From Brevibacillus gelatini (GTDB lineage Bacteria > Bacillota > Bacilli > Brevibacillales > Brevibacillaceae): a DNA stretch of 64,000 nt. The notes beneath the pieces were generated by a model. That model did not search any database, had not been told where the DNA came from, and saw only the letters and a list, made by a program, of their open reading frames with translations. The position numbers and the translations under genes were made by a program. Each line of letters begins with the position of its first letter. The stretch's first letter is position 1. The stretch is taken from NCBI RefSeq assembly GCF_003710935.1, contig NZ_RHHS01000022.1, positions 1 to 64,000 on the forward strand, given 5' to 3'. Positions 28,596 to 37,621 of this stretch are shown piece after piece.

Positions 28596-29042
28596 CTACG
28601 ATGGTAGTTCCTCAGATACAATCTTTTGCACGAGGGTTCCGTCTGCTCTGCCTTTCACTTTCGGCATGATTGCCCCCATCACTTTGCCCATTTCCTTTTT
28701 GGAAGAGGCATTCGTGGCGGCAATCGCTTCCCGAACGATTTGGCGAATTTCGTCTTCGCTGAGCTGAGCGGGCAAGTAAGCGGAGAGCACGTCGATCTCT
28801 TCGCGCGATTTTAAGGCAAGTTCCTCACGGCCTGCCTTCTCGAATTCGTGGAGGGATTCACGGCGTTGTTTTAACTCACGAGTCAAGATGGTCAGCACTT
28901 CGTCTTCAGACAAAGTTCTGCCTTTGTTAATCTCTTCATTCTTTAAAGCGGCTTTCACCATGCGAATAACAGAGAGTTTTAGAGCAGCTTTGTCCTTCAT
29001 CGCTTGCTTCATATCTTGATCGAGTCGCTCCATTACACTCAT
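28596..29042 (-). CDS. yqeY: YqeY / GatB-related domain protein
   Basis: A 148-residue helical protein homologous to the C-terminal tRNA-binding region of Gat[37 protein letters not shown] and [21 protein letters not shown] match the YqeY family. Its function is not established; conserved linkage to rpsU suggests a translational role. The ATG at 29042 has GGAGGG six bases upstream and is preferred over an upstream ATG at 29060 that overlaps the rpsU stop. Confidence 0.93.
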   Translation of the reverse strand: MSVMERLDQDMKQAMKDKAALKLSVIRMVKAALKNEEINKGRTLSEDEVLTILTRELKQRRESLHEFEKAGREELALKSREEIDVLSAYLPAQLSEDEIRQIVREAIAATNASSKKEMGKVMGAIMPKVKGRADGTLVQKIVSEELPS

Positions 29043-29059
29043 GATGGGCCCTCCGTCCA

Positions 29060-29233
29060 TTAGTACTTACGTTTGCGAGCTGCTTCGGATTTCTTTTTGC
29101 GCCGAATGCTAGGCTTCTCAAAGTGACGACGTTTACGCAGTTCCGCCATCACACCGGATTTGGCGCTCTCACGCTTGAAGCGGCGAAGTGCGCTATCCAA
29201 AGACTCGTTTTTCTTGACTCGAATTTCTGCCAT
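29060..29233 (-). CDS. rpsU: 30S ribosomal protein S21
   Basis: A 57-residue basic protein, [20 protein letters not shown] to RKRKY, the complete S21 family pattern; S21 sits near the anti-Shine-Dalgarno region of 16S rRNA. GGAGGG lies a few bases before the ATG. The gene precedes yqeY, a pairing conserved in Bacillales. Confidence 0.97.
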   Translation of the reverse strand: MAEIRVKKNESLDSALRRFKRESAKSGVMAELRKRRHFEKPSIRRKKKSEAARKRKY

Positions 29234-29301
29234 TTGTCTTCCCTCCCTCCGCTAAAACCGTGGGACGCCTGAATCGTGGTACGAACAGACTGTCACACTT
29301 C

Positions 29302-29331
29302 ATTATAGGATAATTGACTAATGCAGGTCAA
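29302..29331 (-). promoter_or_regulatory. SigA promoter of rpsU-yqeY
   Basis: TATAAT (29302-29307) with TTGACC (29326-29331) on the minus strand, 18 bases apart. It leaves a leader of about 60 bases before rpsU. The remaining gap to murF (29332-29493) is a divergent upstream region; a weak TTGCGG-17-TAGCAT might serve murF, but I do not call it. Confidence 0.7.
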
Positions 29332-29493
29332 CCTTTAGTTCTTTTTTCTTCGTGAAATCCAGGATCATGATTGCAGACGGCGAAACGCGACTGCAACGGC
29401 CAGTCCCGCAATTTTGTCTTGCGGCCATAACGGGCGCGTGGTAGCATGACTTCGAGGTTGGAGAAGGATCATGAAAAAAAGGAGTTCGTGCAC

Positions 29494-30876
29494 ATGAAAC
29501 CAATTGCGCTGGAACAGGCTGCCATCAACGCGGAAGGACTCTTGCTGGCAGGTTCCCCGCATCTTGCCGTGTCATCCGTTCACTTCGATACCCGCCAGTT
29601 GAATCCGGGGTCATTGTTCGTGGCGATGACAAGCGGTATACGGGATGGTCACGATTTTTTGCTGCAAGCCGTCGAACAGGGCGCTGTAGCCGCAATCATA
29701 TCCAATCAGGAAAAAATTCCTGCAGGCTTGCCAAAAGACTTCGGTCTGATTCTCGTCAACGACACGCTGCGCGCTTTTCAAAAGCTGGCAGCAGCTTATC
29801 GCAAACAGTTCGCCATCCCGCATATCGCCATCACGGGCAGCATCGGGAAAACAACGGTCAAGGACATCGTTGCCCACGTACTGGAGGCGCGCTCTCCCGT
29901 TTACAAAACATATAAAAACCTGAACAATCATCTCGGTGTGCCGTTTTCCCTGCTGCAAGTCGAGGAGAAGCATCAGGCTGCCGTCCTGGAGCTTGGGATG
30001 AATCACGCCGGAGAAATCGACCTGCTCGCCAGTCTGGTCAAACCGCAAATCAGCGTCATTACGTTCATTGGCGAGTCGCATCTGGAGTTTTTCGGCACGC
30101 GGGAAAAAATTGCGCTCGCCAAAGCGGAGCTGCTGCCGCACACAGCACCGGACGGCCTCGTTCTGCTGAACAAGGATTCGGAGTATTTGCCGCGCATTGC
30201 CCACCTGTATCCCGGCGAGATCATGTACTACTCGGTCAAGGAGCCTTGTGACCTGTGGGCAGAAAAGATCGAGCCGACCGACAGCGGGACACAGTTTGAC
30301 GTCTGCTTCGCTTCCGGGGAGCGTTTTTCTGCATTTCTTCCCCTGCACGGCAAGCATAGCGTGCTGAACGCCCTGCCAGCAGTCGCCATCGCCAAGCGTC
30401 TTGGCATGAGCACTGAGCAGATCGTCCAGGCACTGGCGACTGTCAAGCTGTCCGCCATGCGCTTTGAGCAGGTGCCCTCCAGGCACGGTTCGCTGTACAT
30501 CAGCGACGCCTACAACGCCAGCCCGTCGTCGATGGAAACCGCTTCCCGCACATTTGCCGAACTGTTTCCGTCTCGCCAAAAAGTGCTCGTCCTGGGCGAC
30601 ATGTACGAGCTGGGGCCGCAAAGCGCCCAGATGCACGCCGGAGTCGGCCAAGCGCTCACAGACATTGCGGATCGCATCGAGCTGCTCGTCACCGTCGGCG
30701 AAGACAGCCGCCACTTGCACGATGCCTACGGCGGCAACAAGCTGCATTTTGCCACGAAGGCAGAGGCACTCACCGCTCTCTTGCCGCTGCGCGATGCAAG
30801 CCACGCCTTTTTGTTCAAAGCGTCAAAAGGCATGGAACTGTGGACATTGCTTGACGATCTGGAAAATCACTTTTGA
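29494..30876 (+). CDS. murF: UDP-N-acetylmuramoyl-tripeptide--D-alanyl-D-alanine ligase MurF
   Basis: About 460 residues. The ATG at 29494 has AAAGGAG nine bases upstream; the frame is open to 29446 but has no site there. It adds D-Ala-D-Ala to UDP-MurNAc-tripeptide. The Mur ATPase P-loop is AITGSIGKTTVKDIV (about 112-126), followed by KNLNNHLGVPFSLL, LELGMNHAGEIDLL, the GKHSVLNALPAVAIA hinge and ISDAYNASPSSME in the C-terminal domain. It is the converging partner of ddl, which makes its D-Ala-D-Ala substrate, and lies outside any visible dcw cluster. Confidence 0.95.
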   Translation: MKPIALEQAAINAEGLLLAGSPHLAVSSVHFDTRQLNPGSLFVAMTSGIRDGHDFLLQAVEQGAVAAIISNQEKIPAGLPKDFGLILVNDTLRAFQKLAAAYRKQFAIPHIAITGSIGKTTVKDIVAHVLEARSPVYKTYKNLNNHLGVPFSLLQVEEKHQAAVLELGMNHAGEIDLLASLVKPQISVITFIGESHLEFFGTREKIALAKAELLPHTAPDGLVLLNKDSEYLPRIAHLYPGEIMYYSVKEPCDLWAEKIEPTDSGTQFDVCFASGERFSAFLPLHGKHSVLNALPAVAIAKRLGMSTEQIVQALATVKLSAMRFEQVPSRHGSLYISDAYNASPSSMETASRTFAELFPSRQKVLVLGDMYELGPQSAQMHAGVGQALTDIADRIELLVTVGEDSRHLHDAYGGNKLHFATKAEALTALLPLRDASHAFLFKASKGMELWTLLDDLENHF

Positions 30877-30882
30877 AATACA

Positions 30883-30914
30883 GCGCCTCTCGTCTCGACG
30901 GGGGGCGCTTTTTT
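30883..30914 (+). terminator. terminator after murF
   Basis: A GCGCC...GGCGC hairpin with the inner stem CGTC/GACG (30883-30907) is followed by TTTTTT on the plus strand, a few bases past the murF stop. Confidence 0.85.
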
Positions 30915-30957
30915 CGGTTCGGCTGCGGTTCTTGTTGGCCTTTTGGCATCCGAATAC

Positions 30958-30986
30958 GAAAAAAAGGCGCTATTTGCTAGCACCTT
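30958..30986 (-). terminator. terminator after ddl
   Basis: On the minus strand GGTGCTA and TAGCGCC pair (one G-T) around a short loop, with seven T following. Two separate terminators thus serve the convergent murF and ddl genes. Confidence 0.85.
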
Positions 30987-31005
30987 TTCTCGTTCCCGCT
31001 TCCAG

Positions 31006-32133
31006 CTATTCCAGCCCTTCCGCCTCGACGATGTTGCGCTGCTTGTCGGCATGGCGTTCGAGCGCAAGCTGCACGAGACGGTCAATCAGCTCGCTGTAGC
31101 TGATTCCTGCTGCCTGGAACAGCATCGGGTACATGCTGAACGGCGTAAAGCCTGGCATGGTATTCACTTCGTTAATGTACAGTTTGTCATTTTTCTCATC
31201 CCAGAAAAAGTCGACACGGGAAAGCCCGGAACCATCCAGCGCCTGGAACGCTTTTTTCGCGATGTCGGCGATCCCTTCGGCGACATGCGCCGGAATGGCC
31301 GCAGGAATGGACAGCTCTGTGCCCGCTCCTTTGTACTTGGCTTCGTAATCGTAAAATTCCTTGGCCGCGATAATCTCGCCCACCACCGACGTCATGAGCT
31401 CCTCGTTGCCAAGTACGCCGATCTCCAGCTCCCGCGCCTGGACAAATTCCTCCACGATCAGCCTGCGGTCAAAGCGGGCAGCGAGATTGAGTGCCTGCAC
31501 AAGCTCCTCGCGGTTTTTCGCTTTGCTGATTCCGACGCTGGAGCCCATGTTCGCTGGCTTGACAAAGCACGGATAGCCGAGTTCACGCTCGATTTTTTCC
31601 GCGACTTCCTCGGGGCTTTTTTCCCATTGCGAGCGCAAGAGCCCTACGTACTTCACCTGCGGCAGACCGACCTGGGCGAAGACCGTCTTCATCATCCACT
31701 TGTCCATGCCGACAGCGGAGGCCATGACGCCCGTGCCGACATAAGGCAGGTTGGCGAGCTCCAGCAGCCCTTGAATCGTGCCATCCTCGCCATTTGGTCC
31801 GTGTACGACCGGGAAGACCACGTCTACCTGCTGACCGATGGAAAACATGGACGCCGGCTTGCTTGCCGTAATGAGCTCCTGTCCAGCCGCGGCTGGCTGG
31901 TTAGGTGACTGTGCGCCAGCCGTCAGGCGCAGCGCGTCGATTGTTTCCGGCAGCTGGCCTGCCAGCGCCTCTCCTTTTACCCAAGAGCCGTCCAATTGCA
32001 CGTAAATTGGCGTTACCTCGTATTTATTCGCATCCACAGCCTTCATGATCGACAAGGCTGTCCGCAAAGAAACCTCGTGCTCCGAGGATTTTCCCCCATA
32101 AATAATTCCCAGACGGATTTTTTCTGTTCCCAT
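31006..32133 (-). CDS. ddl: D-alanine--D-alanine ligase
   Basis: About 375 residues, an ATP-grasp enzyme that joins two D-Ala for peptidoglycan. [17 protein letters not shown] begins the N-domain; [53 protein letters not shown] (with the EAKY Tyr typical of D-Ala-D-Ala rather than D-Ala-D-Lac ligases) and [19 protein letters not shown] complete the fold. AAGGAG is one base before the ATG at 32142 but ten before that at 32133, which is chosen. It is followed by murF, facing it. A candidate TTGTAA-17-TATGCT promoter lies upstream. Confidence 0.96.
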   Translation of the reverse strand: MGTEKIRLGIIYGGKSSEHEVSLRTALSIMKAVDANKYEVTPIYVQLDGSWVKGEALAGQLPETIDALRLTAGAQSPNQPAAAGQELITASKPASMFSIGQQVDVVFPVVHGPNGEDGTIQGLLELANLPYVGTGVMASAVGMDKWMMKTVFAQVGLPQVKYVGLLRSQWEKSPEEVAEKIERELGYPCFVKPANMGSSVGISKAKNREELVQALNLAARFDRRLIVEEFVQARELEIGVLGNEELMTSVVGEIIAAKEFYDYEAKYKGAGTELSIPAAIPAHVAEGIADIAKKAFQALDGSGLSRVDFFWDEKNDKLYINEVNTMPGFTPFSMYPMLFQAAGISYSELIDRLVQLALERHADKQRNIVEAEGLE

Positions 32134-32368
32134 CCGTGCCATGCTCCTTTCCTATGTGGCAGGCAAAAGAGTCTACCTTAGTTTCATCTCTCCCCTATAC
32201 TATGCAAACGCCCAGATTCTGCACGTTGTACCGGGCAAAAGCTCGTCATTTAGCATACACAAACCGATCGGCAATTACAAGAGAAGCAAGTATCACCCAC
32301 CGCGAAACTTCGTCATATCATGGGGAGTAAAAACGCTGTCATGGAGCTATTTTGCTGGAGGGATGTCC

Positions 32369-32863
32369 ATGAGAGACTACTTGCTTTACTGTACCTATTG
32401 CTCCTCGTACACGCTATTGCACAGCTACGACAAAGACAACGGCACTTTTTTGGGGGAGTACTCGCTCCTTCACAACGACTACACGCGGGACAGCATCGTC
32501 CTGAACAAATTTTTGCTCGCTCACCTTGGGCACACCATCCGGCCGATTCCCTCCCAGACGGATGACTATCGGCAAATTATTTGCAACGCCTCCCATTTTC
32601 TTGAGGATGACATCGACAAATATGTGGAGGAAAGCCAGCAACGGGCGAAGCTCCGGGAGCGGGACCGCAAAAGCGAGCGTGAAATCGGCCAGGTCCAGCT
32701 CTACCTCATCGAGCATTTGCTGACCCACGAGCTGCAGACATTAAGCCAGGCCCGCGCTGCCACCCCCGCCGAAGGACAAGTCTTGCTCGGAAAAGAGCTC
32801 GGCTTCAAAAAAGCTCTCGACCTCGTCCGGCAGGTGAAAAACGACAAACAGTTTGCACAGTAA
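32369..32863 (+). CDS. unknown protein with N-terminal CxxC
   Basis: A 164-residue protein beginning MRDYLLYCTYCSSYTLLHSY; the C-x-x-C near residues 8-11 could bind metal or be redox-active. A helical, charged middle (DKYVEESQQRAKLRERDRKS) and a leucine-rich segment follow; it ends VKNDKQFAQ. No family recognised. GGAGGG is six bases before the ATG at 32369; the open frame extends far upstream without a site. It lies between divergent ddl and the convergent RlmI-like gene. The 226-base gap upstream has candidate ddl promoter signals and nothing else clear. Confidence 0.7.
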   Translation: MRDYLLYCTYCSSYTLLHSYDKDNGTFLGEYSLLHNDYTRDSIVLNKFLLAHLGHTIRPIPSQTDDYRQIICNASHFLEDDIDKYVEESQQRAKLRERDRKSEREIGQVQLYLIEHLLTHELQTLSQARAATPAEGQVLLGKELGFKKALDLVRQVKNDKQFAQ

Positions 32864-32940
32864 GCCCGGCAGTCTGACGAGCTAGACGGCGGGTGTCAGC
32901 CAGCTGGCCCGAGTAGCGCCCCCATTTTCCCCATGAACGC

Positions 32941-32981
32941 AAAAACAGCGCCAGATACGCTTCGGCGCTGCTTTCTTTTTC
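32941..32981. terminator. bidirectional terminator
   Basis: CAGCGCC and GGCGCTG (32946-32970) pair around an 11-base loop. The plus strand continues CTTTCTTTTT and the minus strand TTTTTGCG, so it can serve both convergent genes. The stretch 32864-32940 before it holds nothing I recognise. Confidence 0.8.
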
Positions 32982-34276
32982 TACTTGCGATCACGCACTT
33001 CAAAAATGGCAAACTTCAAGTAATGCGCTTCGTCAGCCCCGCTGATTTGCGGATGGTCCTTCCCGGCTCCGCGCCACTCGATCAGCCGCAAGATTTTTTT
33101 CGCATCGACCGCCGCGTCCTGGATCGTTTCCAAAAACAGCTCGGGAGACATGTGGTACGAGCAGGAGGCCGTGACCAAAAAGCCGCCCGGACGGACAAGC
33201 TTCATCCCGTTCAGGTTAATATCCTTGTAGCCGCGGCAGGCGCCTTTGACGGCTCCTCGCGACTTGGCGAAGGCTGGCGGGTCGAGAATGACCACGTCCC
33301 AGCTTTTGCCCGCCTCCACATTTGCCCGCAAATAGTCAAACGCATTGGCAACGACAAACTCGACGCGGTGCAAAAAGCCGTTCAAGGTAATGTTGCGCTT
33401 CGCCGTTTCGATGGCGTGCTCGGAGATGTCAAGCGCGGTCACTTTTTTCGCCCCGTGCTTGCAGGCGTTCAGCGTGAACGAGCCTGTATGCGTGAAGCAC
33501 TCCAGCACCTCTGCCCCGTCCCAGAACGGATTTTTGACGACTTTTCCGCGCTTGTCGACAGGCATGAGCTTTTGCTCGCCGTCTATTTCTACGTGCTGGA
33601 GGGTAATGCCGTGCTTTTCGCCCCAGCCTTTCATCAGTGGCGCAATCGAAGCGCGGTTTTCCCGCTGGTCGTAGAAAAATCCGGTTTTTTGCCCCTCGAC
33701 GATGTCCACGTAGTATTTCAGGCCGTTTTCCTCGATCAATACTTCACGCGGACATTCTCCGTACAGGACGCCTTTTCCTTCCGCCAGCCCTTCCAGCTTG
33801 CGCACAGGCACGTCGTTGCGCAAATAGATGCCTGTCGGCGCAAACACTTCCACGAGCGCATCGCGAATCCAGTCAATCCGCTTTTCCATGCCCAGCGAAA
33901 GAACCTGTACAACCAGTGTATCCTCGTAACGATCGACGATCAGCCCAGGCAAAAAATCGGCCTCTCCGTAAATGACGCGGCAGGCGCGCGGGTTGTCCAC
34001 AAACCTCTCGCGAAACTGCGCTGCCTGTCTGATTTTGCGCAAGAAAAACGCATAGTCGATCACTTCGTTCGGATCGTAGCTCAAAATGCGCACGATCATT
34101 TGCGAGGCGGGGTTGATGTAGCCTTTTGCCAAAAAGTGGCCTTTGTGATTCGTAACCTCGACGATCTCCCCCGGCACGACCTCACCCTGGATTTCCATGA
34201 CCTCCGATTGGAAAACCCACGGATGTCCCGCTTCCAGCCGCTTTTTCCGATGCTGATTCAGTAACACTCTCGCCAT
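32981..34276 (-). CDS. class I SAM-dependent rRNA methyltransferase (RlmI-like)
   Basis: A 431-residue protein with an N-terminal PUA domain (KKRLEAGHPWVFQSEVMEI, VEVTNHKGHFLAKGYINPAS) and a C-terminal Rossmann methyltransferase: VLECFTHTGSFTLNACKHGA (SAM site, about 265), VTALDISEHAIETAKRN, WDVVILDPPAFAKSRGA (the DPPAF motif) and LVTASCSYHM. E. coli RlmI makes m5C1962 in 23S rRNA; the exact target here is inferred. GGAGAGGG precedes the ATG. It is divergent from the NptA-like gene. Confidence 0.93.
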   Translation of the reverse strand: MARVLLNQHRKKRLEAGHPWVFQSEVMEIQGEVVPGEIVEVTNHKGHFLAKGYINPASQMIVRILSYDPNEVIDYAFFLRKIRQAAQFRERFVDNPRACRVIYGEADFLPGLIVDRYEDTLVVQVLSLGMEKRIDWIRDALVEVFAPTGIYLRNDVPVRKLEGLAEGKGVLYGECPREVLIEENGLKYYVDIVEGQKTGFFYDQRENRASIAPLMKGWGEKHGITLQHVEIDGEQKLMPVDKRGKVVKNPFWDGAEVLECFTHTGSFTLNACKHGAKKVTALDISEHAIETAKRNITLNGFLHRVEFVVANAFDYLRANVEAGKSWDVVILDPPAFAKSRGAVKGACRGYKDINLNGMKLVRPGGFLVTASCSYHMSPELFLETIQDAAVDAKKILRLIEWRGAGKDHPQISGADEAHYLKFAIFEVRDRK

Positions 34277-34407
34277 GCAGTTGACCCTCTCCTTGTCATG
34301 CTTGCCCTCGTACAGGCATAGCGTAATAGTAATTTCCTTTGCATTTGGCTCCGCATGCTTGCGGCCAGCCTCGCTTGTACTGCAATCAAGAAGGAGGAAC
34401 CCAGCTT

Positions 34408-35382
34408 GTGATCTTCTCCATTCTCGTCCCGTTTACGATCGGGCTCTGCTTTTTTCTCATTGGTATGTATGCGATGCGGACCGGCTTTCAAAATCTGGCG
34501 GGCAAAAAAATGGAAGAATGGATGTCGCGCTTCACCCGCACGCCCTACCATAGCTTCTGGATCGGACTGATCGCCACGTTTGTCCTGCAAAGCTCCAGCG
34601 CCGTAACCGTCCTGACCATCGGCCTGACCAATGCCGGCATCATCCAGTTCGCCCAGACGGTCGGCATCATTCTTGGCACCAATCTGGGCACGACGGTGAC
34701 GACAGAGCTGGTCGCATTGAAGCTGGAGTCGTTCGCCATCCCCATGCTGCTTGTCGGCGTGGCTCTCTGGCTGATGCCGCGCCGAAACGTTCGCTGCACG
34801 GGCCTTGTCATTGCCGGGTTCGGCCTGATCTTCCTCGGAATTGATACGCTGAAGCTGATGGCAAAGCCGTTGGAGCAATCCGAGACGTTCCGCTCCCTGT
34901 TCCTGGAGAGCAGCCATTCCATCTGGATCGGCCTTGTCACGGGAATTGTTTTCACCGCGCTCATCCACAGCGGGTCAGCGACGACTGTTATCACGATGGG
35001 GCTGCTCAGCCATCAGATTTTGTCCATGGAAACAGCGCTTGCCATCGTGCTCGGAGCCAATATCGGCACATGCTTCACCGCTGTTGTTGCCGCAATCGGA
35101 GCGAATATTGCCTCGAAGCAGGTTGCCTGGTGCCATACCCTGTTCAACGTCGCAGGCGCGATTGTTTTTTTACCTTTTTTAACCCAGCTTGCCCAGGTAA
35201 GCGCCTTTTTAACGGATAGCCCTTCGATGCAGATTGCCCATTCCCAGACAATCTTCAATCTGATCTGCTCGATGGCCGCCTTGCCGTTTGCGTCCCAGAT
35301 TGCCCGCTTTATCCAGTGGATCATTCCGGATAGACGGCAACCGCCTGCAACGACCGTCTGGCTCAATAAGAAAACGGGATGA
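34408..35382 (+). CDS. Na/Pi cotransporter family protein
   Basis: About 325 residues from the GTG at 34408 (AGGAGG ten bases upstream). The protein is almost entirely membrane-spanning and contains the twin repeat of the NptA/PNaS family: FVLQSSSAVTVLTIGL, with IILGTNLGTTVTTELVAL, and ALIHSGSATTVITMGL with IVLGANIGTCFTAVVAAIGA. It lacks the C-terminal PhoU-like domain of longer members. It probably moves Na+ with phosphate; the substrate is inferred from family. Its last 20 bases overlap the convergent lrgB-type gene. Confidence 0.88.
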   Translation: MIFSILVPFTIGLCFFLIGMYAMRTGFQNLAGKKMEEWMSRFTRTPYHSFWIGLIATFVLQSSSAVTVLTIGLTNAGIIQFAQTVGIILGTNLGTTVTTELVALKLESFAIPMLLVGVALWLMPRRNVRCTGLVIAGFGLIFLGIDTLKLMAKPLEQSETFRSLFLESSHSIWIGLVTGIVFTALIHSGSATTVITMGLLSHQILSMETALAIVLGANIGTCFTAVVAAIGANIASKQVAWCHTLFNVAGAIVFLPFLTQLAQVSAFLTDSPSMQIAHSQTIFNLICSMAALPFASQIARFIQWIIPDRRQPPATTVWLNKKTG

Positions 35383-36028
35383 GGTACAGCGAGGTGACGA
35401 CGCCCGCGACGATCATCGCGACGCTCGAAGCCGCTGTCTGGACAGGGGAAATCCGGTTCAAGCTGGCTGTTCCAATCGCATGCGCACTCGTTCCCACGGC
35501 GATTCCGATTGCCCAGTCGTCGGTAATCCGGCCCCATTTGAGGACAGGGCGCGCGATCATCACCCCGACCATGCCTGTCAGCGCCGTAAAAAAGGCAGCA
35601 AGAGCAGGCACTCCGCCAATCGACGCCGCCAGTTCCAAGGCAATCGGCGTCGTGACCGATTTGCTCAGCATGCTTCTGAGCAGCAAGTCATCTGTGCCAA
35701 AGCACCAGTGGATCGCATACACAGACGCAATCGCCACGGCACACCCCGCACAGACGCCGAGCAAAACGCCGCGCCAGATGTGGGCAAACTCCCGGATTTG
35801 TTTGGCGAGCGGAACCGCCAACGCGACGGTAGCAGGACCGAGCCAGAACGAAATCCACTTGCCCCCATCAGAAAAAGCTTCCCAGTCATCGCTTGCGGCC
35901 CACCAGATCAGCCAGACGAGCACGACAGCGACAATGATCGGCTGCAAGCGGGGAAAGCGGGCGTTTACCAGGAGTGCCCCGCGATAGCCTGCCAGCGTGA
36001 CGAGAATCGCCAACCATTGACTAAGCAT
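35363..36028 (-). CDS. LrgB/CidB family membrane protein
   Basis: A 221-residue membrane protein. The start is the ATG at 36028 with AGGAGG seven bases before it. Signatures: FWLGPATVALAVPLAKQ (about 58-74), SVTTPIALELAASIGG, LTGMVGVMIARPVLKW and IAVGTSAHAIGTASL. Members pair with LrgA/CidA holin-like proteins and influence autolysis, overflow metabolite or glycolate/pyruvate export. It overlaps the lrgA-type gene by eight bases, so they are coupled. It overlaps the facing Na/Pi gene by 20 bases at the 3' end. Confidence 0.92.
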   Translation of the reverse strand: MLSQWLAILVTLAGYRGALLVNARFPRLQPIIVAVVLVWLIWWAASDDWEAFSDGGKWISFWLGPATVALAVPLAKQIREFAHIWRGVLLGVCAGCAVAIASVYAIHWCFGTDDLLLRSMLSKSVTTPIALELAASIGGVPALAAFFTALTGMVGVMIARPVLKWGRITDDWAIGIAVGTSAHAIGTASLNRISPVQTAASSVAMIVAGVVTSLYLIPFSY

Positions 36029-36416
36029 CCAGCGTCCTCCTCTCCTCCACTGCCGCAGCTTCTGTCTTTTGCTGCTGGCGGTGCAAATAGCTCTGGACCA
36101 CCCGGCCCGTGACGAGCATGACCAAAAGCGGCCCCACAATCAGCGACAGCGCAATCGGCCACGGAGCCTGGGCAAACAAATTCAGATAGGTGGCTACCCC
36201 GACGATAATCGGGACGAAAAACAGCATCATGTGGCGAATGAGAAACATACTCGCCTTCTCTACCCACTCCATCCGAATCCAGCCGGTGACAAGCCCAATC
36301 GTCAACAAGAGCATCCCGACCAGGTTGCCAGGCAAAGGGATGTGCAGCCACTCGCTCGCCAGCACTCCCACTCCGTAAAAAGCAAGAAGAATACCGATCC
36401 CTGTGACCATTTTCAT
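36021..36416 (-). CDS. LrgA/CidA family holin-like protein
   Basis: A 131-residue protein with four hydrophobic helices: GIGILLAFYGVGVLASEW, LPGNLVGMLLLTIGLVTGW (the family IPLPGNLVGM motif), MLFFVPIIVGVATYLNLF and IALSLIVGPLLVMLVTG, ending in a basic/polar tail. It forms a two-gene unit with the lrgB-type gene. GGAGGG is nine bases before the ATG. No LytSR or CidR-type regulator is adjacent. Confidence 0.92.
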   Translation of the reverse strand: MKMVTGIGILLAFYGVGVLASEWLHIPLPGNLVGMLLLTIGLVTGWIRMEWVEKASMFLIRHMMLFFVPIIVGVATYLNLFAQAPWPIALSLIVGPLLVMLVTGRVVQSYLHRQQQKTEAAAVEERRTLDA

Positions 36417-36482
36417 CTGTCACAACCCTCCCCGTTTTCTCTTCCCATAATCTTTTTTGGAGCGCTCACAAATTTAGGACGG

Positions 36483-36513
36483 AAAAAGCCCGGCCCTTAC
36501 ATCGGCCAGGCTT
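36483..36513 (-). terminator. terminator after deoC
   Basis: On the minus strand AAGCCTGGCC and GGCCGGGCTT pair (one T-G) across a short loop, with TTTTT following. It ends the long hrcA-to-deoC run and separates it from the lrgAB-type pair. Confidence 0.9.
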
Positions 36514-36523
36514 TGTTTGCGTT

Positions 36524-37189
36524 CTAGTATCCGGTGCCTGTTGCTTTTGCCCCAGTCACAATCGCGATGCCGGAGCTCGTACCGATGCGGCTCGCACCTG
36601 CCTCGATCATGGCGAGAGCTGTCTCGCCGTCGCGCACACCGCCGGATGCTTTTACCCCAATATCAGGGCCGACAGTTTTCCGCATCAAAGCAATGTCTTC
36701 TACAGTGGCTCCACCTGCGCCAAAGCCGGTGGACGTTTTCACATAGTCTGCGCCTGCTTCCACGCAGAGCTTGCAGGCGATTTCTTTTTCCTGATCGGTG
36801 AGAAGCCCTGTCTCCAAAATGACTTTCACGAGCACATCTCCGGCCGCTTGCTTCACGGCAGCCACGTCCTGCTTCACTGTTTCCAGATCACCGGATTTCA
36901 GGGCGCCGATGTTCAGCACCATATCGATTTCGGTTGCGCCGTTGGCAATCGCGTCGCGTGTTTCCGCCACTTTTACCGCAGTCGTGTTCGCTCCCAGAGG
37001 AAAGCCGATTACGGTGCACACTTTCACATCTGTACCCGCCAACAGCTCGGCAGAACGTTTTACCCAGAAAGGATTGACGCACACAGACATGAAATCGTGC
37101 TCTTTTGCTTCCGCGCAGAGCTTGTCGATCATCTCTTGCGTAGTTTCCGGCTTCAAAAGGGTATGGTCAATGTATTTGTTCAACTGCAT
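36524..37189 (-). CDS. deoC: deoxyribose-phosphate aldolase
   Basis: A complete 221-residue TIM-barrel class I aldolase that splits 2-deoxyribose-5-phosphate to glyceraldehyde-3-phosphate and acetaldehyde. [11 protein letters not shown] opens the protein; [38 protein letters not shown] (Schiff-base-region Lys), [15 protein letters not shown] (active-site Lys) and [14 protein letters not shown] are all present. GAGGTG is six bases before the ATG. It follows the NUDIX gene at three bases. Confidence 0.97.
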   Translation of the reverse strand: MQLNKYIDHTLLKPETTQEMIDKLCAEAKEHDFMSVCVNPFWVKRSAELLAGTDVKVCTVIGFPLGANTTAVKVAETRDAIANGATEIDMVLNIGALKSGDLETVKQDVAAVKQAAGDVLVKVILETGLLTDQEKEIACKLCVEAGADYVKTSTGFGAGGATVEDIALMRKTVGPDIGVKASGGVRDGETALAMIEAGASRIGTSSGIAIVTGAKATGTGY

Positions 37190-37192
37190 AAA

Positions 37193-37621
37193 CTACACCT
37201 CAATCCCGAGTTTTTGGAAAGCAAGGCGAAAAATGTCGTCGTTGTTCCGGTATCCCCGCTGCAGTTGCAGCTCCCATGCCTCTTTGGCAGGATGCCAGTG
37301 GACGTCATTGATTTCTTCCAGTTGCACCGTAATCTCTGTGTTGTAAGCTTCAACCAGATAATAGTGGACTTCCTTGTCGACGGACTCCCCCGTCACCGGA
37401 TGCGTGTAGACGTAAGTAATCATGTCGAGTTTGGGGCCGAGACGCCCTGCCACTCCTGTTTCCTCCAAAACTTCACGCAGAGCGGTTTCCTCGATCGTCT
37501 CGCCGAGTTCCTGCTTGCCTTTTGCCAGCGTGACTTTGCCATAGCGGTCTTCGATCAAAAGAAGCATGTATTCCCCGTCTTGCAGCTGATAGACTACGCC
37601 TCCTGCCGATATTTCCTTCAT
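37193..37621 (-). CDS. NUDIX hydrolase
   Basis: A 142-residue protein with an intact Nudix box, GKQELGETIEETALREVLEETG (G-x5-E-x7-R-E-V-x-E-E-x-G, about 36-57). The enzymes cleave nucleoside diphosphates linked to another moiety; substrate not predictable here. AAGGAG is eight bases before the ATG. It overlaps mtaB by four bases (ATGA), and so is co-translated with it. Confidence 0.9.
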   Translation of the reverse strand: MKEISAGGVVYQLQDGEYMLLLIEDRYGKVTLAKGKQELGETIEETALREVLEETGVAGRLGPKLDMITYVYTHPVTGESVDKEVHYYLVEAYNTEITVQLEEINDVHWHPAKEAWELQLQRGYRNNDDIFRLAFQKLGIEV

